From NCBI GenBank assembly GCA_963832725.1, contig CAWHVG010000007.1, positions 124,001-188,000 of the forward strand: DNA of 64,000 nucleotides, read 5' to 3'. The stretch is from JAEZBP01 sp963832725 (GTDB lineage Bacteria; Myxococcota_A; Polyangia; Polyangiales; Sandaracinaceae). Both the position numbers and the translations under genes were made by a program. Under the pieces are notes generated by a model. That model worked only from the letters and a program-made list of their open reading frames with translations. It had not been told where the DNA came from and made no database searches. This document shows, piece by piece, positions 1-10,575 of the stretch. Position 1 is the stretch's first letter; every line of letters starts with the position of its first letter.

Positions 1-202
1 AGCCAGCCATCTCTCGCTACGCCGTGGCAGCCACCACCCGCCGCCGGGATGCATCGACAAAGAAGCCTGGCACGCTCGGAGCCCGAGGCGAGCGCCTGCT
101 GGCACGCCGAAGTCGTTGGTCGGCTGGGCAAGCCCAGTCCGGCGGCCGTTCCCGCGCGCCGCGGTGTCGTTTTCGAGCAGTCCCAGGCGGCCCCGCCGTC
201 GG
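1..202. other. No supported gene
   Basis: High-GC sequence downstream of the minus-strand regulator. Open frames here are short or antisense, with no recognisable domain. I see no RNA gene or repeat. Confidence 0.4.
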
Positions 203-2716
203 TCAGGTGTCGCTCGGCGCACGCTTCACATCTGTCCCCGGCGCGATCATGTAGCCGTCGCCGGTGGTCAAGAGGAGGTCGCCCAGACCGAGCTTGCGAA
301 GCCGGTTGATGGTCACGTACACGCGCCGCGCGCCGGACTCCGGGCTCATCCGTTCGCCCGGCCAGCCCGCGTCGAGCACCCCGTCGAGGGAGATGGGCTC
401 GCCGGGCGCCACCACGTGCTGCGCGACCAGCGCCTCCAGGATCCCGCGGAGGGCGCGGCGCCGTGTGAGGTCCACCGGCTCGTCTTCGCCCACCGAGAAC
501 GAGCGACCGTCGCCCGCGACGTTCAGCCGCACGCCCGCGGTCGCGCCCTCGGCCATCGCCGCGATTCGCCTCGCTTCCGCGCCCGCGCTCGAGTCGAGGG
601 GGATCGATGTGCCTCGCGCGAACGCGAGGAGGGCGCGAGTGACCGCGTCGCCGTCTCCGACCCGCGCGAAGGCCTCCTCCGCTGCCGTCTCGTGGCCGAG
701 CCTCGCGCGCGCCGCGCCGACGTAGGCCCAGGTTCGCTCGTGGCGCGGGTGTCCGGCGGGGATCGCCGCCGCGCGCTCCTCGAGCGCCTCGCGGGCTGCG
801 ACGAAATCGCCTCGCAGGAACGCCACCAGGCCGCCGAGCTCCCGCGCCTCGGCCGCCGGCCCGGCCAGCCCGAGCCAGCGTGCCCGTTCGAGCGCCGCGT
901 CGGCATCGGCTTCCGCGCCCTCCAGATCGCCCTCCAGCATCCGCGCCCATCCGCGCACCAGGTGCTCCCGAGCCCACTGCCGCAGGTAGCCGAGCCGCTC
1001 GTAGACGGCGATGGCCGCGCTCGCGTGGCGCTCCGTCTCCTTCAGGCGCTCGGCGCGCAGCGTCAGCTCCGACAGCGAGGCGTGGACCAGCGCGATCAGC
1101 CCGGGAATCTCCGTCTGCTGAGCCAGCCGGAGCGCTCGTTCCAGCTCGGTCTGGGCCACCTCGGTGTCACCTCGCTCGGCGTACAAGTACCCGAGCCCGT
1201 TGCGCGCGTTCACCTCGTCGCTGGCGCGCCCGCTCCGCTGCGCGGCCTCCAGCGCGTGCTGCAGATGCCGCCCGAACGCGTCGAGGTCGCCGTCGCGGAA
1301 GCGGTTGGCGGCCAGGTTGCGCGCGCACGACGCTTCCGTCGCCACGTCGCCCGCCTCCACGGCGCTCGCGAGGGCGCGTTCGAGCGCTCCGTCGGACTCG
1401 GCGAGCTCGCCCGACCATCGAAGCACCCGCGCCACCGCCAGCTCGGCGCGCGCGAGCAGTCCGCGCTCACCGCTCCTCGCCGCCAGGGCGCGTGCCTCCT
1501 CCACCAGCTCCCGCTGCCGTCCGAACGGACCGCGCCGCTGGTAGGCCATGTGCAGCACCAGCGCCAGCCGGGCGGCGGTCTCCGGGTCGTCCTCGCTCGC
1601 CTCGTACGCCACCTCCAGGTTCGGCAGCTCGATCACCAGCCGCGCCGTACACGCCGCCTCGTCGGGGCTCTCGATGCCCTCGTCCCAGCGCTCGGCCGCG
1701 TCTCGGTAGTAGCGCGCGTGCCGACGTCGAACCTCGCCCGTGTCGCTGGCGAGCATCTTCGCGGCGTGCTCGCGAACCGCTCCGAAATGCCTGACGCGCA
1801 CCTCGTCGGGCAGCTCGGCGGCCGCCTCCGTGCGAAGGAGCGACTGCGCCACCAGCGACTCCAGCACCGTCAGCACGTCGGGCGCGCCGCGGTGCGCGCT
1901 CAGATCAATCACCGCCTCCGCCGCCTCCAGGTAGAAGCCGTCCCGAAACACGGCGCACTGCCCGAGCGCGTCTCGTTCCCACGGCTGGAGCAGCTCGAAC
2001 GAGCGCTCGAGCGCCACCCCGAGCGCGTCGCGAGCGCCGGGCAGCGCCGCCAGCCGCGCGAGGAGCTGGGCCGGCGAGAGCAGACGAAGCCGAGGGGCCA
2101 CCAGCTCCAGCGCCAGCGGCATCGCGTCGAGATGATCGATCAGCGCCTCCAGGCTCGGCCGCTGCGCCTCGCTGGCCACGAAGTCCGGGCGCACCGTTCG
2201 CGCGCGCTCCACCAAGAGCTCGAGCGCCTCTTCGCGGGAGAGCGGGGGCAGCGTCAGCACCGAGCAGGGCACGTCCAGCACCGCGCGCCGCGACGTGACC
2301 AGGGTCAGCAGTCCCTCCGCGTCCCAGCGAGCCAGCGGCGCCGCCAGCGCCTCCACGACCGCGTCCGCGTCGTCCAGCCAGAGGATGACCGGTGTGCGCG
2401 ACGCCAAGACCTGTCCCACACGGTGCACCACCCGCTCGGTGTCGTCCTGCGGTCCGAAGTCGAGCGCGAGGGCGCGGGCGATTCGGCGGAGCCCGTCCTC
2501 GAGATCGCGCGCGGTGCTCAGGTCGGCGCGGGCCACGCGCGCGTCTCGCGGCCCGACCCATCGAGCGACCAGCCTGCTCTTGCCGACCCCCGGCGGCCCG
2601 GCGATCACGATTCGTTTCGCGTCGACCGCGAGCGCATCGAGCCGGGCGAGCGCATCGGCCCGCCCGACGAACGAGGTGGCGAAGCCGGGCGTCGAGCGCT
2701 CCACGCGCGCCATCAT
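203..2716 (-). CDS. STAND-type ATPase regulator with TPR-like region and C-terminal winged helix
   Basis: Cytoplasmic signal-transduction ATPase of about 837 residues. A P-loop (GPPGVGKSR) lies at residues 40-48 and a Walker B-like VILWLDDAD near residue 115. A long helical, Ala/Glu-rich middle resembles TPR/SARP-type helical repeats. The last ~80 residues (TRRRALRGILEAL ... GARRVYVTINRLRKLGL) look like an OmpR-type winged helix, so the protein is probably a transcription regulator. Start: ATG at 2716 is chosen because FVGRADALARL follows closely; a GTG at 2779 would add 21 unconserved-looking residues. The frame is intact. The ligand and target genes are not visible. Confidence 0.75.
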   Translation of the reverse strand: MMARVERSTPGFATSFVGRADALARLDALAVDAKRIVIAGPPGVGKSRLVARWVGPRDARVARADLSTARDLEDGLRRIARALALDFGPQDDTERVVHRVGQVLASRTPVILWLDDADAVVEALAAPLARWDAEGLLTLVTSRRAVLDVPCSVLTLPPLSREEALELLVERARTVRPDFVASEAQRPSLEALIDHLDAMPLALELVAPRLRLLSPAQLLARLAALPGARDALGVALERSFELLQPWERDALGQCAVFRDGFYLEAAEAVIDLSAHRGAPDVLTVLESLVAQSLLRTEAAAELPDEVRVRHFGAVREHAAKMLASDTGEVRRRHARYYRDAAERWDEGIESPDEAACTARLVIELPNLEVAYEASEDDPETAARLALVLHMAYQRRGPFGRQRELVEEARALAARSGERGLLARAELAVARVLRWSGELAESDGALERALASAVEAGDVATEASCARNLAANRFRDGDLDAFGRHLQHALEAAQRSGRASDEVNARNGLGYLYAERGDTEVAQTELERALRLAQQTEIPGLIALVHASLSELTLRAERLKETERHASAAIAVYERLGYLRQWAREHLVRGWARMLEGDLEGAEADADAALERARWLGLAGPAAEARELGGLVAFLRGDFVAAREALEERAAAIPAGHPRHERTWAYVGAARARLGHETAAEEAFARVGDGDAVTRALLAFARGTSIPLDSSAGAEARRIAAMAEGATAGVRLNVAGDGRSFSVGEDEPVDLTRRRALRGILEALVAQHVVAPGEPISLDGVLDAGWPGERMSPESGARRVYVTINRLRKLGLGDLLLTTGDGYMIAPGTDVKRAPSDT

Positions 2717-2875
2717 CGATCGAATGGGGTCGCCTTCGGGACTCTTTTTCTGCTCCCGGGTGAAGTACCGCGCGTTCACCAGCCCGGTCGCGCCAGAACT
2801 GCGCCGCGCGGCCTGCCTCCGAATCCCACCACGCGGCGCTTTGTGAGCCGAACGCGCGGTCGCGGCGAGCGCGCC

Positions 2876-4019
2876 TCAGCGGCGCCGGCGCAGCGCGAGG
2901 AGCAGGAGCGAAGCGAAGGCCAGGCCGCCGCGCGCCGTTCTCGACGTGCCGGCGCGGCAGCCGCATCCGGCGCTCGGGACGGGAGGTGTGCCGGCGTCGT
3001 TCATCGGGATGGACCCGGCGTCCACGTTCACGCTGGCGTCCGCCAGACCGGCGTCGTGGTGCATCGCGCTTCCGGCGTCGCCTCGGCCCGCGTCCTCCGC
3101 AGCCACGGCCGCGTCGCTCGCGCCGGCATCCGGCTCCGTCGCGCCCGCGTCGGTTCCGCCGTCGCTCACCGTCGCGCAGAGCTCGCTCGGCATCGGGCCC
3201 GGGGCGCTCGCGCTGCACGTCGGCCACGAACCGCCGGCCATCAAATCGGTGGGGAAGCCGCCGCAGCCGGCGCCCGGCGACCAGGTGCCGTCCGGCGCGA
3301 AGCAGGGCGTCAGATTCGAGCCCCGAGGCGGACTCGAGGAAGTCGAGCCCGCGGTGCACCACCGTGTCCGTCCCGCCGCCGCCGCAACCGGCCTCGTGAT
3401 GGATCCCCATCTGCCGCCAGGTTCCGTCGGCGAGCTGCACGAAGGTCGGGCCGCCCGAGTCGCCAGGGCACAGGCCGGGGTCGTCGATGCTCACGCCCAG
3501 CGCGAGGAGGGGACCGCTGTAGACGAAGTGCGTGTCGATGCCGAGCATCGTGTAGCGCTTCCGGCCGCCGCCGGCGCCGCTGCCGGCCGACGCGCCAAAG
3601 CCGACCGCGACCACCGGCTGGTCGTAGACGTCGAGGACGTCGGTCTCGCAGCCGGCGATCAAGGGAACAATCGGGACGTCGTCGACGGGCGTGCCGAGGC
3701 GACAGATCTGGTAGTCCCAGGCGCGATCGGTGGCGAACATCGGATGGGTGAAGCACTGGTCGATGCTCACGGTCCGTGCCGGCAATCCCGCGCTCTCGCC
3801 GAAGCGGACGTTGCGCGGGTCGGTGCAGTGACCGGCCGTGAGGACCCACGAAGGGTGCACCAGCGTGCCGCTGCAGTAGCCGCTGGCGAGCCCCACGCGC
3901 ACCACGCTGGGAAACGCGCACTCGGGCGCGTCGCTGCCGCCGGAGATCGCCTCCTCCCGGCCGGCGAAGTCCGGTGCGGCGCAGGCGGACAGGAGCAACC
4001 CGAGAAGAACGTATCTCAT
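2876..4019 (-). CDS. Trypsin-like serine protease, MYXO-CTERM (frameshifted)
   Basis: Secreted S1-family protease. The ATG at 4019 begins a signal peptide with a possible lipobox (LLLSACAA). The catalytic triad is visible: His in LTAGHC, Asp in AWDYQICRLG, Ser in CPGDSGGP. After LDFLESASG the frame must shift near 3320 to continue as LTPCFAPDGTWSPG, a Cys/Gly-rich stretch, then an Asp/Ala linker. The end is a MYXO-CTERM tail: CGC motif, hydrophobic stretch, terminal RRRR. This suggests surface anchoring in myxobacteria. Both halves are conserved-looking, so a single-base sequence error is likelier than decay. Confidence 0.8.
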
Positions 4020-4123
4020 CGCCGGCGAGCCTATCGGATGGGGAGCGAGAGCGGCATCACCGCGCTCGCGCGAAAGGTCGCGGAGAGACGCTCGCCGCGT
4101 GAGTTCAGTTGCTCCCGGACGTG

Positions 4124-6376
4124 TCAGGGCATCGCCGCGGCGCGTGCTTCGGCGCGCTCCCACATCCGGATGTAGGCCTCGGCGGAGCGGAAGACGGACT
4201 CGAGCTCGGCGTCGGTCACCCCGTCGAGGCGGCTGTCCTGGATGAGCTCCGGCAGCATGCCGATGTGGGTGAAGCCCTCGGTGTTGAAGTCGACCGCCCG
4301 GTCGCCGAGCTGCGGCTCGGTGAAGGTGACGTCGCCCGCGTACGACGTGAAGGGGTAGGTGATCGGGTCCTCTTGCGGCGTGCTGCATCCGCTGCGGTCG
4401 CCGAAGCGCGGGCCCGGATAGCCGGCGAAGCCGTTCAGGTCGAAGCCGAAGCCCTCCGCCGGGTAGCCGCCGTTGTCGGCGATGAGCTGCACGCGATCCC
4501 GGAAGCGGTTGAACGTGCTGCCGGGGTTGGCCGGGTCGTGGCAGCGGCCGAGGCCCGACTTGGAGATGCCGCCGAGCGCGTAGACACGGCCGCCCGCGTT
4601 GGTCCCGTGGGTGCAGACGGGCGGGTAGTCGGCGGCCTCCAGGATCTCCATCGCGCGCTGGTAGGCCCGCTGATTCATGTGGTCGATCTCGATGATCATC
4701 CCGCGGCGCATCATCTCGTTCATCAAGGTCTCGCCGAGCGCCGTGAGGCCGGCGTTCTGGCAGTACGCGCCGTGCAGCGCGGGCGAGTTGAGGTGGCGGA
4801 CGAAGGGCAGCACCGTGCCCAGCGGGTCGTCGGCGAAACCGCTCATGTCGTTCGGCGGCGGCGCGAGGTAGTCATCGCGCGGCATGTTCAGGCCGCCGAA
4901 GTGCACGTCGCCGTGGTCGAAGACGACGTTCACGTCGGTCGGACAGTCCAGCGTGAAGTTGGACCACTGGCCGGAGTTGACGAAGTTCCCGACCTCGATG
5001 AAGGTCCGATCCCCGTCGCCTGCGCTGAACATGTTGTCGTATTTGTGGACGGGGAAGATCGAGCGGACGCCCATCTCGTGATAGCGGTCGAGCTCGCTCC
5101 GCACGTAGTCGGCGTCGCAGGTGGGGAAACCGTCGCGCGGCACCGAGAAGCAATCGAAGAGGTTTGCGACCTCGATGCCCAGGATGACGGCGAGCTTGCC
5201 CTGCGGAATCACGTCCCGCGCCTCGGCCGGCGAGGTGACGATGCGGAACCAGCCGCGCCCGGGCCCGCCTTCCTGCGCGTCGATGTAGCGCTCCAGGTTG
5301 TGGACCTCCTCAATCTCGCGATCGATGCCGACCATGTCGTTGCAGGAGTAGCGGACGTCTTGGATGTTCTGGCCGACCATGAAATCGCAGATGGGCTGGT
5401 TGCTCGTCGCGAGCTGGACCATCAGCCGGAGGCCGGCGAGATAGGCGCGTTGAATCCACTTGTAGTACATCGTCTGGTGCGTCGCACTGAAGGGTGCAGC
5501 AGGCCAGTCGGTGAACTCGGGATAACCTTCGGTGTGATGATTGAAGTCGGGAGTACGACCCGACACCACTCCCTCCAGGAGCGTCTGCGTGTCGGCGTTG
5601 CGCCCCTGGTCGAAGCTGTAGCCGAAGATGTCGTGCCGTCCGCCGTCGCCGTGGAAGGGCGTGCAGTCCGGCAGCGCGTGCTCCACGCCGAGGCGATGGA
5701 AGGGCGAGCCGTGGTAGATGCCGCCGCCACCGAAGCCGAAGTTCGAGAACATGTGCTCGTGGGTGTCGGCGATGCCGAAGAGGTCGCCGTCGTCGAATTG
5801 CGTGCGGCTGACCTCGCCGTCGGCGTCCAGCGTGAGCTCCGGGTGCTCGGCGCAGCCGTTGGTGGGGTAGAGCGCGACGACCGCCGCCTCGTCCACGCTC
5901 TCGGTGAAGCCGTCCCGCGTCAGGTAGTGGCCCGAGCGCAGGTTCTTGAGCTGGAAGCGGCTGTCGTCGTGGGCGGAGACTTCGAGCACCCACTCGGCCG
6001 GCGAGACGAAGGTGTCGTCGAGCAGGAGGATGTCCGAGTCGAGCTGCGCCTGGCGGAGCAGCGTGCCGTCGTCGCCGGCCACCAGGTAGCGCTGCTCGGC
6101 GTCGTAGAAGAGATAGGTGCCGAGATCCGAGGGCTTCAGGAAGAAGCGCGAGCCCGAGTCCAGGTCGCGGGCCGTGAACCCGTATCCGTCGCCGGTCGGC
6201 GTGGGCTCCAGCCAGCGCGTGTCGTTGCTCCCCGGCGCGGTCGCGTCCATCGCGAAGCAGCCGTTGGCGAACGAGTAGATGCCGTCGTTCGAGGGCGCCG
6301 GCGGGCGTTCGACCGGGCTCTCGCAGGCGAGCGTGAGGGCGGCGAGGAGGAGGGCGGACGCGCGGAGGTGAGGCAT
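4124..6376 (-). CDS. Lipoprotein with metal-dependent (M19/amidohydrolase-like) hydrolase domain
   Basis: A 750-residue exported protein with an intact frame. Signal peptide and lipobox (LTLAC) put Cys18 at the mature end. Residues ~20-175 form an N-terminal beta-rich region (LDSGSRFFLKPSDLG, LRSGHYLTRDG). From about residue 205 an amidohydrolase-like fold begins: IADTHEHMF is a typical first metal motif, followed by ILGIEVANL, FPVHKYDN, IIEIDHMNQRA and CTHGTNAGG. These recall membrane dipeptidase (M19) and related TIM-barrel hydrolases, but the order and spacing are unusual. Substrate unknown. It stands alone, divergent from the VIT-vWA gene. Confidence 0.65.
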   Translation of the reverse strand: MPHLRASALLLAALTLACESPVERPPAPSNDGIYSFANGCFAMDATAPGSNDTRWLEPTPTGDGYGFTARDLDSGSRFFLKPSDLGTYLFYDAEQRYLVAGDDGTLLRQAQLDSDILLLDDTFVSPAEWVLEVSAHDDSRFQLKNLRSGHYLTRDGFTESVDEAAVVALYPTNGCAEHPELTLDADGEVSRTQFDDGDLFGIADTHEHMFSNFGFGGGGIYHGSPFHRLGVEHALPDCTPFHGDGGRHDIFGYSFDQGRNADTQTLLEGVVSGRTPDFNHHTEGYPEFTDWPAAPFSATHQTMYYKWIQRAYLAGLRLMVQLATSNQPICDFMVGQNIQDVRYSCNDMVGIDREIEEVHNLERYIDAQEGGPGRGWFRIVTSPAEARDVIPQGKLAVILGIEVANLFDCFSVPRDGFPTCDADYVRSELDRYHEMGVRSIFPVHKYDNMFSAGDGDRTFIEVGNFVNSGQWSNFTLDCPTDVNVVFDHGDVHFGGLNMPRDDYLAPPPNDMSGFADDPLGTVLPFVRHLNSPALHGAYCQNAGLTALGETLMNEMMRRGMIIEIDHMNQRAYQRAMEILEAADYPPVCTHGTNAGGRVYALGGISKSGLGRCHDPANPGSTFNRFRDRVQLIADNGGYPAEGFGFDLNGFAGYPGPRFGDRSGCSTPQEDPITYPFTSYAGDVTFTEPQLGDRAVDFNTEGFTHIGMLPELIQDSRLDGVTDAELESVFRSAEAYIRMWERAEARAAAMP

Positions 6377-6507
6377 GGGGCCTCACCACGTTAAGGGAAT
6401 TCGCGTATGGGTGTCGAGGATCGCCCGCCCCGCGTTGTGACCTTTTGTAATTGGTCGACGGATCGGCCGGCTCCCAGAATCGTTCTCGAGAGTCAGGGGG
6501 TCTTCCG

Positions 6508-8578
6508 ATGTCGAGGACGATGTGGTTGGCGGCCGCTTTATGGCCGTTCTTCGCCGGCGTGGTGCACGCGCAGAGCTTCGCGATCCGGCTGCACGCCGAG
6601 CTCACGGTCCGCTCGCCGGAGGGCCGGACGGGCCCGCTGCCGCTGGTCGAGGAGCGCCTGCAGACGGAGATCGACGCCCAGCACGCGACGACGACGCTGA
6701 GGCAGGTCTTCCACAACACGAGCGGCGCCGCGCTGGAGGGGCGCTACGTGGTGCAAGCTCCGCTCGACGCGCGGGCGACAGGCTTCGCCTACTACGTCGG
6801 CGAGCAGCGCGTGGTCGGCGAGGTGCTCGAGCGGCGGGCCGCGAACCGCGTCTACGACCAGGTGACCACGGCGCGCCGCGATCCGGCCATCCTCGAGCAG
6901 ACGGCCGACGGCGAGTACACGTTCCGTGTCTTCCCCATCCAGCCCGGTGAGAACAAGCGGGTCGAGATCACCTTCGCCGAGTGGCTGAGCCGCCGGGGCG
7001 ACGGCGTGACCTACCGCGCGCCGATGGGATCGCCCGACGCGCAGGCGGAGATCCTCATTCGCGATCCTCGGGTGCGGGACGTGCGCTCGCCGACGCACCA
7101 CCTCGACGTGGCGGCGTTGCCCGGCGGAGGCGTTCGGGTGAGGACGCTCGGCGCGATCCAGTTCCGTGGCGAGCTCGAGCTGCGCTACCGCATCGAGGAG
7201 CCGGCGTGGGCCCTCTCGAGCTACCTGCACCGCGATCCGGGCCAGCCCGCCTACTTCCTGCTTTCGCTGGCCGCGCCGCCGGGCCTTTCGGACGCTGTGT
7301 CGGCGAAGGACGTGACGCTGGTGCTCGACCGCTCGGGCAGCATGGCTGGCGAGCCCATCGCCAACGCGCGGCGGGCGGCGATGGACGTGATCCGCCGCCT
7401 CGGTCCGTCCGACCGCCTGAACGTCGTCTCCTTCGACGACACGGTGGACCCGCTCTGGGAGGCGCCGCGGCCCGCCGACGCGAGCGCGCGTCAGCAGGCG
7501 CTGGCGTTCGTGTCGAGCCTGCACGAGGGCGGAGGCACGGATATCGCGTTCGCGCTCCGGCGCGTGCTCGAGGCCCAGCACGACGACCAGAGCGGTGAGC
7601 GGCGGCCGCGGGTCGTGGTCTTCCTGACCGACGGGCAGTCGGCGGTGGAGCCGGCGCTGGAGGCGGCCAGCCAGGACCGCCGCGACGTGCGCGTGTTCAC
7701 GGTCGGGCTCGGCGAGGGCGTGAACCGCGCGCTTCTCTCGCGCCTCGCCGCCGACAAGCGCGGCCGCTTCACCTTCATCCCCGACGCCTCGCGCATCGAG
7801 GCCGAGGTGGGGCACCTCTACTCGCAGATCGCCCAGCCGCTCCTGGTCGACGTGTCGCTCCAGGTGCACGGCGCCGTCGACGGCCGGGTCTATCCGCGCT
7901 CCATCCCCGACCTCTTCGTCGACGACGAGCTGGTCGTGCGAGGCCGGCTGCGCGGTGAAGGGCCGGTCACGTTCGTGCTCCGCGGCTCGGTCGGCGGCCG
8001 CCCGGTCGAGCTCCGCTCCGAGGCGTTCGTTCCGCCGAGCGTCCAGAGGCCCTGGGTCGCGCGCCGCTGGGCGATGGCGCGTGTCGACGACCTGCTGGAC
8101 AAGATCCTGCTCGAGGGGGACGAGCCCGGGCTCCGCGACGAGGTGATCTCGCTCGCGCTCGCCTACGACTTCGTGACGCCCTACACCGCGTTCCTCGCCG
8201 TGCCGGAGAACGAGCTGACGGCCCAGGCGGCGCAGACGCTGGCGCAGGCGCGCTCGCAGCGGGTGTCGGCGCAGGCGCAGGCGCAGGTCCAGATCGCGAC
8301 CAGCGCCGGCGCGACCAGCCAACCGAGCGTCGCCGGATCGACTCGGCCGTCGGGCGCCCGCATCGCCCGTCGCGTACGAGCCCGCGCCGATGGCCGACTC
8401 CGGCGGGATGGGCGTAGAGGCCGAGCAGGCCGTGGACGCGACTCCAATGCGTGTGTCGGCCCAACACGCCGGCTGCGCGAGCTGCTCCGTCGGCGCCGCG
8501 CCCCGCGGCTTGCCCCGCACCGGCCTCGCGCTCGGCCTCGCGCTCGCCCTCGTCCTCCGGAGGCGCCGCCGGCGATGA
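6508..8578 (+). CDS. VIT and von Willebrand factor A domain protein, MYXO-CTERM (frameshifted)
   Basis: Exported protein of about 690 residues related to inter-alpha-trypsin-inhibitor heavy-chain-like proteins. The ATG at 6508 has AGGGGG about 8 bases upstream and starts a signal peptide ending VVHAQ. The VIT domain covers ~25-190 (TTTLRQVFHNTSGAALEGRY, RRAANRVYDQV). The vWA domain has an intact MIDAS (VLVLDRSGSMAGEP) near residue 270 and TDG later. A frame change near 8355 leads into a Pro/Ala linker and a MYXO-CTERM tail (GCASC, hydrophobic segment, RRRRRR). Its stop overlaps the ATG of the next gene, so the two are probably co-translated. Confidence 0.82.
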
Positions 8579-9532
8579 GCTCGCGCTCCACTCGCTCGCC
8601 CGAAGCGCGTATCCTCGCCGCCGTGGTGCGTCGCGTCCTGCTCGCGTGCTCGATGCTGCTCGCGCTCTCGCTGAGCGCCAGCTCGGTGCGCGCGCAGGAG
8701 GGCGAGGCGCCGGCGGAGACGCAGGACGCCGAGACGCCGGACGGCACGGCCGAGCCAGCGGGCACGAGCGAGACGGAGCAGCCCGCCACCGGGACGCCGC
8801 CGGCCGAGGCGCAGGCGGCAGGTGGCACGACCTACGAGCCCGACCAGCGCGGCAACCACGAAGAGCACGAGCCTGCGAACAGCGGTGCTGCGTCGGCCGC
8901 GCAGACGGGCGGTGACGCCGAAGTGGAGTCGATGCAGGTCCAGCCGACCTCGGGCTACGGACGCTCCGAGCGCGCAGAGCCGGGCTCGACGGGCTTCGAT
9001 CTCTCGATCTGGCTCGGCGGCGGACTGACCTCCATCGACGTGGCCGGCGACGGCAACCTGATCTCCAGCACGCAGACCGCCGGCGGCGGCGGCGCGTTCG
9101 GCCTCTCGGCGGCGATGCGCTTCGGCGCGCTGCGGATCGGCCCGCGCGTCGGGCTCACCGTCGAATCCGCACTTCCTGCTGACCAACCTCGCGCTCGGCG
9201 CGGACATCTCGCTCACCGACGGCGCGCTGGTGCCCTACATCCGAGCCTCGCTCGGCGTGAGCATCCTCGACATGCTCGACAACGCCGTGTCCGCGCAGTC
9301 GGCGTCGAGCGTCCTGGGCTTCGGCGCGGAGATCGGCGGCGGCGTCCGCTGGCACCTCTCCGGCGACTTCTACCTCGGCGCCGAGCTCACCGGCGCCTGG
9401 CACCACCTGTGGCGGCAGCCGCTGACGGTCTGTGGCGCGAACTGCACTGCGCCGGGCCTCGATCTGAGCCGTCGCGGTGAGAGCAACGCGCTCCAGCTCC
9501 GCGTCGCGCTGACGGCGGGCTGGAGCTTCTGA
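8575..9532 (+). CDS. Putative outer-membrane beta-barrel protein (frameshifted)
   Basis: Starts at an ATG overlapping the preceding stop. It has a long N-region, a hydrophobic signal (LLALSLSASSVRAQ), then an acidic Pro/Thr/Glu-rich linker of about 100 residues. The barrel part has alternating strands and Gly turns (FDLSIWLGGGLTS, GGGGAFGLSAAMRFGALRIGPRVGL). Near 9170 the frame must shift to continue as LLTNLALGADISLTDGALVPYIRASLGVS and end LRVALTAGWSF, with a terminal Phe typical of barrels. The overlap suggests joint function with the VIT-vWA protein. Role unknown. Confidence 0.6.
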
Positions 9533-9718
9533 TCGCGAAAAGCGCGCGTGCTTTGCGCCTCCGGATCGATACGAGTGGGGTCGGTCCGCGCGCCGGGCAG
9601 ACGCGGTGCTCGCCACCCGACATGCGTCGCGCGTCGGATCGACCTGAGCGGGCAATCCACGCGGCCGGCAGACGCGAGCCCTCCGCCCCGACGGGCCTTC
9701 CTGGCCGGCGGTCGGCGC

Positions 9719-10522
9719 TCAGCCCAGCGACGCCGCGTACTTGCCCGGCGGCTGGCCGACCACGGCGGTGAAGTCGCGGACGAAGTGGGCTTGGTCGCAG
9801 TAGCCGAGCGCCTGCGCGAGCGCGGCATGATCCACGCGCTTCGACTCCGCGAGCCGCGCCGCGGCCTCTTGCAGGCGAAAACGTCGCAGGAGCGCCTTCG
9901 GACCGACGCCGACGTGCTGGCGGAGGCGCCGCTGCAAGACGCGCAGGCCGATCCCGGCTCGCTCCGCGAGTTGCTCGGCGCGGGTGATGCCGGACGCGCG
10001 CTCGGCGAGCTCCACGATATCGTTGAGCGCCTCCATCCCGTCGTAGGCCGAGGGCTCGCGCGCGGCGAGCAGCCCCTCGAGACGGGCCACCCGCGCGGCG
10101 TCATCCGGATCGCGGAGGAGCGCGCGGTGGAGCGTCACCGGGTCCTCGTCCGGGCAGAAGTCGACGCGGCGGTCGACGATGGTGTGGAGCGGCGCGTCGA
10201 AGAACGCGGCGAACCCGGCCGGCCGGAAGAGCACGCCGAAGACGTCGCCGCGACCGGCGAGCACCCAATCGAAGCGAGCCGTCCAGACGCCGCTCACCAT
10301 CCAATGCTCCGGCTCGGAGACCAAGTTCGCCGCCGGGCGCGAGAGGACGCTCTGGGTGAAGGGCCGCTCGAGGTCCCAGCGAATGAACCAGTAGTGCGTG
10401 ACGAAGGGCGCCAGGGCCTCGCTCGGCGGAATGCGGCGGATGTCGAACGCGCGCTGCGCGGCGTCGGGTCGGAGCACCGCGCCCCGCGGCTCGAGCGCGT
10501 CGCGTTTCTTCAAGACGCTCAT
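9719..10522 (-). CDS. AraC-family transcriptional regulator
   Basis: Protein of 267 residues. The N-terminal ~140 residues are a sensing domain (FDIRRIPPSEALAPFVTHYW, typical of the DUF6597-type AraC N-domain). The C-terminal ~100 residues hold two helix-turn-helix units (LAERAGIGLRVLQRRLRQHVG and LAQALGYCDQAHFVRDF). ATG 10522 is preferred over an upstream frame start because it precedes the conserved region. It is divergent from the GFA gene with a 53-base gap, so it may regulate it. Confidence 0.82.
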   Translation of the reverse strand: MSVLKKRDALEPRGAVLRPDAAQRAFDIRRIPPSEALAPFVTHYWFIRWDLERPFTQSVLSRPAANLVSEPEHWMVSGVWTARFDWVLAGRGDVFGVLFRPAGFAAFFDAPLHTIVDRRVDFCPDEDPVTLHRALLRDPDDAARVARLEGLLAAREPSAYDGMEALNDIVELAERASGITRAEQLAERAGIGLRVLQRRLRQHVGVGPKALLRRFRLQEAAARLAESKRVDHAALAQALGYCDQAHFVRDFTAVVGQPPGKYAASLG

Positions 10523-10575
10523 CCACACCTCGCCCAGGCTCCGTCCACACACCGGAGCTGAAGGAGAGATAGCCC

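Noticed and set aside
116..3751. Very long plus-strand open frame (~1200 codons) at the window start
   Set aside because: It is antisense to the STAND regulator and protease, which carry recognisable motifs; its Arg/His/Pro-rich composition is typical of the antisense frame of high-GC genes.
4109..6394. Plus-strand 761-codon open frame
   Set aside because: Antisense to the intact M19-like lipoprotein gene, which has signal peptide, lipobox and motifs.
6538..9216. Minus-strand 892-codon open frame
   Set aside because: Antisense to the VIT-vWA and barrel genes; low-complexity Arg/Ala composition.
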